A stretch of DNA of 64,000 nucleotides, from NCBI GenBank assembly GCA_027943335.1, contig BSBK01000761.1, forward strand, positions 849,001 through 913,000, written 5' to 3'. This document shows positions 56,040 to 64,000 of the stretch, piece by piece (within the stretch, counting starts at the first letter, position 1; every line of letters starts with the position of its first letter). The translations under genes and the position numbers were made by a program. Under the pieces are notes generated by a model. That model did no database searches and was not told the origin of the DNA. It saw nothing but the letters and a program-made list of their open reading frames with translations. Source of the stretch: Chamaecyparis obtusa (Eukaryota > Streptophyta > Pinopsida > Cupressales > Cupressaceae).

Positions 56040-59000
56040 CCCAAGGACAACTTCCTTCACCCCAAGCATCGAGTGCAACTGAAGGTAGTGTGGCGAGGAA
56101 AAAGATTTAGTGAAGATGTCAGCAACCTGCTCAATCGTAGGAATATACTCCAAGATGAGAACACCATCCCGAATCAACTACTAAATGAAGTGCATGTGGA
56201 TCTTAATATGTTTGGTCTGTCGATGCTCTATTGGGTTGCGTGAAATGTGAATAGCACCCTGATTGTCACACCATAAAATAGTGGGATTGTCTGGAGGAAA
56301 CCCAAAATCAGTCATCATCAGTCGAAGCCAAAAAATCTCCTGACTAGCTAGCACAAATGCTCGGTACTCTGCCTTTGTAGATGATAATGCATGAGCGGTT
56401 TGCTTCTTGCAAGACCATGTGATAGGACTAGAGCCAAGACAAAAAACAAAGACAAAAGTGGACTTCTGATCAGTGGTATCACCAACCCAATCAGAATCAG
56501 TGAAGCCAACAATGTGAGGATCTCCCGATGTGTAGGTGATACCATACATAGTAGTGCCCTAAATGTACCTCAAGATACATTTGGTAGCTTACCAATGACT
56601 CTCATGTGGATTGTGTGAGAATCTAGAGACAAGGCCAACCGCAAAGGAAAGATCTAGATGTGTGTGTGTTGGGTACAACAAACTGCCAACCAACTATCTG
56701 TACAAAGTAGAGTCTACTGAAGGAGTAGGACATGATGGTGACAAATCAACACCTAATTGAAAAGGTGCAGGGGAAGGCTTGCAATCAAGCATGCCAAATC
56801 ACTGGAGCAGATCGAGAGCATACTTCTAATTTATGGAGATCCCATCCAAAGACTGAATAACCTGTAGGCCCAAAAAATAATGCAGAAGACTAAGATCTGT
56901 CATCTCAAATTGCTCCATCAATGCTCTCTGAACACTCTAAATCATAGAGGATGAGCTACCTGTGATAAGAAGATCATCAACATATAGCACAAGAATCAAT
57001 AGATCACCCTCATGACATTGAATGTACACTATAGGATCAGAATGACAATGAGTGAAATGTGAAGAAAATAGAAAATCATCCATTTTCTCATACCAAGCCC
57101 GAGGGGCTTATTTGAGACCACATAATGACCATCTAAGTCTGCATACCAAAGAGGAATTATGCACAAAACCTAGAGGCTGCTCCATATAGATCTCCTCCTA
57201 TAGGTCTCCATGCAAGAAAGCACTCTTCACATCCATCTGAAATACTATCCATCCCTATGAAGCTGCCAAAGATAGTACAAGGTGAATAGAGTTCATCTTG
57301 GCAATAGGAGAAAAGGTCTCAGAGTAATCAATACCCTCCACCTGTGAAAACCCCTTCGCAACAAGATGTGCCTTGTACTTAGCAATCGAACCATCTGTAG
57401 CATATTTGGTACGATACAACCACTTGCATCGAACCAACTTTCTCCCTTTCAGAAGAGAACATAAATCTCAAGTATGATTCTTCATCAAAGAAGGATACTC
57501 CTCATCCATGGCCCTATTCCACTCTAAGTGTCCTTTCACCTGTGAAAAAAATCTGAGGGTTAGTAGAAATGGCCTGACTTAGAAGACTAGAACCTGATGT
57601 CTGTGCACGAGTGTGATGAGTATCTAAAGGATCACCTACCAAAGGTCTTGCTGCATCAATAGTATCATGAGCTCAATTGGGCACTCATAGAACATCTAGT
57701 GGTGATGGGGAAGGTGGATCACCATCTAAATCTTCCTCAGAGGATATGGAATCCTATAGAGGAGAAGAGGAAGTACTAGGTAGTGAGGTGGAAGCTGAAG
57801 ATGGAGGATCCATCTGTGAATAGCGCTCATCAAACTGAACATCTCACCAAAACAAGACCTCTTTGGAATCATGATCAAACAACTTGTATGCCTTCACATC
57901 CTCATAGTAGCCAACAAATATGAGTGGTCGACTCTTCCTCTCCATGGATTTCCTTTGAGCATCTGGAATGAATGCCCGAGCCTCACTACCAAAAAATTTG
58001 AATGAAGATACATCAGGCTTGACATGAGTCCAAGCCTCCTCAGGAGTCATATGTCATAATGCCTTGTGAGGCATCTGATTCTAAATATAGGTGGCACAAT
58101 TGATAGCCTCAACCCAAAAAGAAGCACTCATAGCTTGTGACTGTAGCATACAATTGGCCATCTCCCGTAATGTCTTGTTCTTCCTCTCAGTAATCCCATT
58201 CTACTGTGGGGTATGTGGAATTGTGAACTAATGTTGTAAACCATGCTCAATGCAAAAATCTCTAAAAGACTGATTCACATATTCCCCCCCATTATCAGTG
58301 CATATACACCTGACAGAAAGACCATATTGTTTCTCCACAAATATCTTAAAGATTTGAAATAAATCAAAGACATCATACTTGTACTTCAAGAAGTACACCC
58401 ATGTGCGTTTGGATAAATCATCTATGAAGGTGAGTACATATCAGGCACCAGAAAAAGATGGAGTGGGAAATGACATAAGATAACTGTGTATCAACTCCAA
58501 AGGTGCAATAACATGTGATGCTCTACCTAATGGAAAAGGATCTCTATGATGTTTGCCGAGGGAACAATCATGACAAACACCATCAGTACAAGAAATCTGA
58601 GGCATCCCAATCACTAGCTCCTGTGTACTCATTTGTTGTAGATATCTATAGTTGACATGGCCAAAACGCTCATGCCAAAGTTTTCTCACTATGTTTGCAT
58701 GAGCAACAAGAGAAACACTTATAGAATTGGAGCTCTCGAAGAAATCAAACCTATATAATTGAGACTCTAAATCAACACTCCCAGTAGCAACAAATAGATC
58801 AGGATCATGGAGGTCTCGAATAACCACATCATGTGGTGATAACTCAACTATTTTACTAGATCCAAAATGACAGATCTGATAAATAGATAGGAGGTTCGTA
58901 GAGATGGCCGAAACCAAGAGAACATCCTGTATAGAACCACCATCCAATGAAACAAATCTAGAACTTTTAATTGAAAGCTGTGTTGAATCACCAACTACAA

Positions 59001-60069
59001 TTTGTGTATTGGCACTCTGAGCAAGTGAGGTAATCAATCTTGGTGAGTGTGACATATGGTGCGAAGCATCTGAATCAATGATCCAAGGAGAATATGTAGG
59101 TATAGCTTGTGCAAAAAGAGCATGACCTTTGTCAGTGGAAGAGGAAGGAGGACGCGGAGAGGAGATATTATGCTACTACATGGATGCCTCTAAAGCCTCT
59201 AGTCATGTCCAACACTTAGAAACTAGATGTCCTTCCTTTCCACAAAAGCTACAAGATTCTTCTGATTTCTTCTTTGTCTTGGAGGAAGACTCACCAGACT
59301 TTGAAGAATTTCCCTGTTTGAAACTGGGATGTGTTTTGGAATGAGATTTGAAATCTGATTTTTGAGATGGCTTGGAGGGACTCTCACTACTAGCTAAATC
59401 TTTCTTGGGCTTTGATTTGGGCTTCTTGCTATCCGTAGGTGTCTGAGCAACCAATGCTTGGTTCTTTGATCCTGAGAGAGAATCCAACTATTTAAGCTTA
59501 GATTGCTCTCGAGTCAAATGATCACATAATATCTCAAAAGAGGGCATAACAAATCTAGGTCCCAAAGAATCCATGGTGGAATGGAAAGTAGAAGAGAAAA
59601 TCTAAAATTTCCCTCGAAGCTTAGAAAGAATCAGGTAAATACATTCTTGATCAGTCTTGATCTTGCCACAACCTTGTAAAATAGATCTGATGGATTTGAA
59701 TTTCATCAAGTAATCCTCAATAGAAGGAAAGGAATCAGGTACCATGGAGGTCAATTTTTCATCAATCTAAAGTGCCTTGAATTCATTAACTATGCCAAAG
59801 AGTGTCTGAAATTGTGTCCACATAGCCCTAGGAGTAGGACAATCATCAAGATGGAAAATAAGGCTGTCTAAAACATGTAGAGACAACACACCCATTGCCT
59901 CATACATTTTGTTCTCATGCTACATAATCTCATAGGGGCGAGTTAGATGAGGCTATTCCTCATCCAGATAGGACCATAATCCACGTGTTTTGAGAAGCCT
60001 CGTCATGCAAGTTTTCCAGATGTGATAATTATGCAGAGTGAGAAGCTCAACTAAAGTTGGATCTGCCAT
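56040..60069 (-). pseudogene. copia gag-pol polyprotein
   Basis: Gag starts at the ATG at 60069 (MADPTLVELLTLHNYHIWK) and ends with a zinc knuckle CSFCGKEGHLVSKC near 59215-59260. The protease box is IIDSDASHHM, so the catalytic DSG is DSD. Integrase has the zinc region (LWHERFGHVNYRYL, CHDCSLGKH), CTDNGGEY and NGITERKNKTLREM. RT spans CKWLYRTKYATDGS, QMDVKSAFLHGDL and an intact LYVDDLL at 56971-56984. RNase H reads GFTDSDWVGDTTDQKST and STKAEYRA, followed by the usual end IEQVADIFTKSF. Nearly all breaks are in-frame TAG codons where Trp or Gln is expected. Confidence 0.94.
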
Positions 60070-61443
60070 GCTGATAACTGATCTGAATACCTATTTTGTT
60101 TTTTTATTATTATGGGTTTTCTTCCAGAACTAGATAGAATATGCATAAGGTTTTGTGTTTTTGATGTTTTGGTTTTTTGAAACAAATGACAGAAAGCAAG
60201 AGAAAAAACAACCCCCACAAGGAGAGAACCCAAACCCTAGTATAATTTGAATGCAAGAAAGAAAGAAAGTAATGTTTTAGAAAAATTTCTATGTACCTGA
60301 GAAATTTTCTAAAAATAAATGCTAGATCTAAAAATATCTCTGAATGAGCTTTCCAGAAATATTTCATTTTCGAAAAACGGAGCTCAGATGCAAAAGTTAT
60401 GGCTCTAGGAGTGCACAAAAGTACTACAGCCTTTGAAAGAATAAATGAGCAGAAAAATGTTGAAATAGGAATTTAAAACCTTCAAATCTGAATAAATATC
60501 TGAATGATCTTTCTGGTGATATTTTGTTTGAATAAAACAGAGCTCGGATGCAAAAGTTATCGATCACGGAGTGCAGGCAGGCTAAAACCCAAGAGAACAG
60601 AGAAACCTCTGTCTTTGACAATGAAAAATTATTGTAAAATGGCGAAATCAAGAAATCACACCTACAAATTTGGATCAGTCTCAGAACCAACTTTTGGTCA
60701 ATATATTGCATGCCCAATTCTGATCCCAGATGCTCAAGATATTTTCAAAAAACTAACTACCTGTCAAAAAAATGATCCAAGGAGTGCATGCATCAAAGAG
60801 TTTGAACTTCACTCAAAAAAGCATGACCGTACACTGACATCATCACCACTAGTAGGAAGCAGATGGGACCACGCGTCACATGCGGTGACACTGATGATTT
60901 AGGTCGGGCGATGATGCCAACAGTGACACTGTCAACGGTGACCGCGCCATCGGTGGGGCCGCCCTCAGTGGTGCCCGCTGGGCGGTGGGCCCAATAATTA
61001 TTTTTTAATTTATTTTTATTTTGTTTTTCACCTGCATCAGCCTCAGGCTGCGTGCCAGGGCCATATGGCCCTAGTATGCTAAACAAATTTTGCCCCAGAG
61101 GGCAACTTGTCCAAAATCGACAAGTTTTATATGGATTTTGCATTTCTCAGATGCTCCGGACACATCTGTGAGGTCTATTTGGGCCAAAAATTCTCTGAAA
61201 AAAGTGACTACCTCAGGATCTGTGTTGGGGTCGATTGCAATTTTTTTTTCTCACAAATTCCAACTTTGTCCAAATTGGACAAATTTTATATGGATCTAGG
61301 GGTTCTTGGATGCTATGAATGCAATCGTGAGGTCCGTTTGAAGCCAAGATGACTAGAAAAATAGGCCCCCCCAAATCTAACAAAAAAACTCTAAAGCTCC
61401 ATAAAACTTTAAAACATCAAGAATAGGCAGCAACAGATCTAAG
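60070..61443 (-). other. long leader of the copia element with diverged repeats
   Basis: 1.37 kb between primer-binding site and gag, without a gene. It contains old duplicated units: GGAGCTCAGATGCAAAAGTTAT near 60379 and AGAGCTCGGATGCAAAAGTTAT near 60539, each with an AAATATCTCTGAATGA-like part before it. A second pair, TTGTCCAAAATCGACAAGTTTTATATGGAT near 61108 and TTGTCCAAATTGGACAAATTTTATATGGAT near 61267, is followed by a TGTGAGGTC-like tail. A GC-rich patch (GCCCGCTGGGCGGTGGGCCC) lies near 60975. Confidence 0.65.
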
Positions 61444-61454
61444 CTTTGATACCA
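61443..61454 (-). other. primer-binding site of the complete copia element
   Basis: Minus strand TGGTATCAAAGC, next to the LTR, of initiator tRNA-Met type. Confidence 0.85.
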
Positions 61455-61682
61455 TGAAGGATTTGAGAATACAAATCTACACAACCCATGAATATCTGCA
61501 AATTGGAATAACCTATTACAAGAGAAGAATGGAGACAAACTGCAATAGCTCTCAAAAGTAAAATTGTATTAGAGAAATTAAAAAAGAGCAATTACAAGAT
61601 TCATCCTTAAATAGGAGAATGAGAAACCCTAAGTGAATCTTTAGAGAGGAATAAAAGATAAAAAGAATCTATTACTCTAATA
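61455..61682 (-). repeat. 5' LTR of the complete copia element
   Basis: 228 bases, with its outer CA changed to TA on the plus strand at 61681-61682. GAAAT follows at 61683-61687. Confidence 0.95.
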
Positions 61683-62674
61683 GAAATCCCAAAGCAATAA
61701 TACTTATAGGCATGCTATTATTTTTAGCATAATTTCTACTGATAAGAGGCTAAAGAACAATACTTTATCTAAATCTTATCCCAGTGTGATGGGTCTCTAT
61801 CATTTTGATTTCCTTGTTACTATTCTGCACACTTCTTCAATTGGAATTTTGTTGATTAATTTGCATACATTCAAACTCCTACAACACTTGGTCAATTTGC
61901 ATTGCACATTATCAATAACTCAAACTTTGAGTCATCCCCAATACCAATTCAAACATGATGAGAATGATTCTTGTAGCCAATACCAAGAGGCATACTTTAC
62001 TCTCTTTAAAACTTATTTTTCTTACAACCAAACAATGTCTTTGGTTTATGAGTATGTGAAACTTGATAAACATAAAGGTAATCATTCTTGCAACCAAGAG
62101 AAATCACATACCCAAAAGAAAATTGCAGATTTGTAAAATAGATTTTAACACCAAAAAAAGAGTCTTTGTTTGACCAAGAAATGTCTGAACACTTTGGTAT
62201 ATGCAACACTCATTATGATACTATAAACCTTTATTAAAACCAAAGATTGCAACCCAATACCAAGAAATGACAAAATAAAATGCATCAATATGCATGATGA
62301 ATCGATTTCCCTTCTCAAGAAAATCTATTTTGAATAACAACACATTAATTAACTTCAAAATACTTATTCCACAAAACCCAAACCATATTAATTTCATGGT
62401 AAAACTAAAATCTGATCCATGTGCACTTAATACAAAATTTTGACATCAAAGAACCAATTCTTGAATCGGTTTTCCCACTTTTTGAGTAGCCACATAATGA
62501 ACTTTATAAACCCATTACATGAGATGATCAAAAGCTCATTAAAATCAAAATTTCAAACACAAGATTCACAACCAATCATGCATGGGAACAAAGTAATTAC
62601 TCTGATTCTCTTCATCAACAAAGAGTTTTTTTTTCATTTTTTTTCTATTGTAGCCAAGATTGATTTTTTTTACA

Positions 62675-62690
62675 CCCCCAAAAACTATCC
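62675..62690 (-). other. polypurine tract of the small element
   Basis: Minus strand GGATAGTTTTTGGGGG next to the LTR start TGTAAAAAAAATC. Confidence 0.55.
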
Positions 62691-62857
62691 CACCAAAATA
62701 TTTTTAACCAAGAACATAAAACCGGTTCTTGGTAGTTATCCAAAACTACTAAAACTAAAAACCAACTAATATAACTATCTATCCTTTTGGGAATATTTCT
62801 CATTTTTCATTTTTAATACTTTCCCAATTACATATTTCCATTTTCTTTTTCATTTTT

Positions 62858-63061
62858 TTAAGGTGCTCCCACACCAAACTCCCGGGGATAAAAGAATTCA
62901 AGGTCCCCTTGAATATTTTTCTTCTTTCGAACTTTCCAATTTCTTTGCACAAGGATGAACACATTTGCAAGAAAAATGAAGACAATCTCTAGCCACTCCA
63001 TAGTGTATCTTTGATGCTTTAATGCTTCAAGTGTCATAGAAATTTTTTCAGCATGATCCAT
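62858..63061 (-). CDS. small ORF before the 3' LTR of the small element
   Basis: The ATG at 63061 opens 67 codons (MDHAEKISMTLEALKHQ) with a hydrophobic patch (IVFIFLANVFILV) and an end reading FFYPREFGVGAP. A phrase like GAGTTTGGTGTGGGAGCACC is common just before the 3' LTR of plant elements, so the coding meaning of the end is doubtful. Function unknown. Confidence 0.3.
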   Translation of the reverse strand: MDHAEKISMTLEALKHQRYTMEWLEIVFIFLANVFILVQRNWKVRKKKNIQGDLEFFYPREFGVGAP

Positions 63062-63192
63062 TATACATAAAATTTTTCATACCTGCATAAACATTGTTAG
63101 AACAAAACATATCATTAACATTAAGAGTGTTTGATTCCTCTTTTTGAATTTGAAGTTTCTCATGAACCATGTGATGTGCATCACATTTCTCT

Positions 63193-63699
63193 TCAACGAA
63201 AATGACATGGGGAAATCATTTGGCTATAAGAAATATCTTTATCTTTCGCTTGTTTATCAACTAGTTTCACTTCATGAATCTCAAAAGATTCTATAATCAC
63301 TACTTCCTTCACCAAACAATCATGGTCATCTTTATGTTCTACACCAATCTCACTATCCCATTCTTCAGTCTCCTTCTTGTCACAAACTTGATCAAGAACG
63401 ATAGTAGTATTGCACTTGTTTTTTTCTTCTACATTCAACTCAACTTTTTTAACAACATCCTCCTTATCCCTCTCTATGCTTGCTGCAAGTTTCTTCAACT
63501 TAGCTTCATTCTCCTCAAGTCTTCTACTCAAAAGTTTTATCTCCTCTAGTAGCATCCTCTTCTTTACTCTTTCTTTCCCGCTTTCTTCTTCTTCTTGTTT
63601 CTTCTTTTCCTCTATCTCCTTTAGTTGTGATTCATTTCTTTGCTAATACCTTCTAAAAAGGTACAACCCCGCTATTAAAACTTCATCTTCTTGCCCCAT
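63193..63699 (-). pseudogene. coiled-coil gag-like ORF of the small element
   Basis: The ATG at 63699 begins MGQEDEVLIAGLYLF. A TAG at codon 19 interrupts it and the same frame continues to 63193, 168 codons in all. The middle is a strongly charged coiled coil (LKEIEEKKKQEEEE, LLSRRLEENEAKLKKL), followed by an acidic tail with EEWDSEIGVEHKDDHD. It is the only sizeable ORF between primer-binding site and polypurine tract, so a gag-like or packaging role is inferred from position. A start at 63555 after the stop would give 120 codons. Confidence 0.5.
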
Positions 63700-63820
63700 T
63701 GTGCCTCACCTAGGTTCTTTTCTTCTTAACTAGCCTCTTGGACTTCTTCTTAGGTTCTTCTCTTAACCTATCTACCCACACAAACACACAACAACTTTCT
63801 TTACCCAGATCTTTTGCTGG

Positions 63821-63832
63821 GCTCTGATACCA
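63821..63832 (-). other. primer-binding site of the small element
   Basis: Minus strand TGGTATCAGAGC, an exact initiator tRNA-Met site, three bases inside the 5' LTR. Confidence 0.9.
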
Positions 63833-63835
63833 ATT

Positions 63836-64000
63836 TGATGTAGAGGAAATCACAAAACAACAATACTTATAGGTATGCTATTATTTTTAGCATAATTTCT
63901 ACTGATAAGAGGCTAAAGAACAATACTTTACCTAAATCTTATCCCAATGTGATGGGTCTCTACCATTTTGATTTCCTTGTTACTGTTCTGCACACTTCTT
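63836..64000 (-). repeat. 5' LTR of the small element, partial
   Basis: It matches 55558-55572 plus 61688 onward with a few substitutions. The remainder is beyond the window. Confidence 0.85.

Larger units (their letters stand above)
55573..61682 (-). mobile_element. complete Ty1/copia retrotransposon
   Basis: 6,110 bases with 228-bp LTRs at both ends (55573-55800 and 61455-61682) and GAAAT target copies at 55568-55572 and 61683-61687. On the minus strand the order is LTR, primer-binding site, long leader, gag, protease, integrase, RT, RNase H, polypurine tract, LTR. The LTRs differ at about 11 of 228 positions, so the insertion is not recent. Pol is dead through many TAG stops. Confidence 0.96.
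55558..62674 (-). repeat. 3' LTR of the small element, split by copia
   Basis: 15 bases lie left of the copia element and 987 bases right of its target duplication. The right edge is the ACA at 62672-62674, followed by CCCCCAAAAACT, which on the minus strand is a polypurine tract. Confidence 0.65.
55558..64000 (-). mobile_element. small non-autonomous LTR element, cut by window end
   Basis: Minus-strand element. The 5' LTR begins at 63836 and leaves the window. The 3' LTR is 55558-62674, interrupted by a copia element. TGATGTGGAGGAAAT at 55558 plus the sequence from 61688 matches TGATGTAGAGGAAAT at 63836 onward, through CAATACTTATAGG.ATGCTATT and beyond. The internal region is only about 1.16 kb and holds one coiled-coil ORF and a smaller ORF, with no enzymes. 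Without the copia insert the 3' LTR is about 1.0 kb. Confidence 0.8.

Overview
The window is repeat-dense nuclear DNA from a land plant, most likely a large-genome seed plant. A conifer or other gymnosperm is my guess from the depth of retrotransposon nesting and the low gene content; it is not proven. The only recognisable host gene is the first coding exon of the splicing factor SF3A2 (SF3a66), 9362 to 9211 on the minus strand. Almost everything else is LTR retrotransposon or LINE sequence, mostly decayed by nonsense mutations and a few frameshifts.

Layout. 1-4740: a minus-strand Ty1/copia element, cut by the window edge, with an in-frame 384-bp tandem duplication. 4740-9210: an unrecognised acidic two-part reading frame (4950-6358), then the 3' remnant of a chromodomain Ty3/gypsy integrase (6990-7720), then anonymous DNA; all of this could lie in SF3A2 intron 1. 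9363-9530: SF3A2 5' flank. 9800-12889: a 5'-truncated LINE with a 10-bp target duplication. 13150-14476: a second LINE tail. 14477-16004: an LTR. 16005-18060: anonymous DNA with a 77-bp (AT)n run. 18060-21267: a LINE with endonuclease and reverse transcriptase.

Nested block. A gypsy-type element with gag but no visible pol (gypsy-1, 5' LTR 21268-22174) sits in that LINE. Its gag is broken four codons after the start by a 25.6-kb TAT-lineage Ty3/gypsy element (24503-50127, target duplication CAAAC). Gypsy-1 gag resumes at 50133, is broken by a 2,667-bp minus-strand solo LTR (50481-53147, CTTGA), and resumes at 53153. The TAT element carries gag, protease, a G-patch-like segment, RT, two RNase H domains and integrase. 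It is itself interrupted by an LTR (30740-32269) and by a complete 7.3-kb non-autonomous element (32274-39582, ACTTT). At 55558 a small minus-strand LTR element begins and runs past the window end; its 3' LTR holds a complete Ty1/copia element (55573-61682, GAAAT).

Most notable are two things. First, the TAT element carries a gene on its antisense strand, between integrase and the 3' LTR, with its own TATA box, a GT-AG intron and a plant mobile domain; its frame is unbroken by indels over about 617 codons despite many nonsense changes. Second, seven 45-48-bp near-perfect palindromes and a set of about 30-bp repeats are clustered upstream of the TATA box in the solo LTR.
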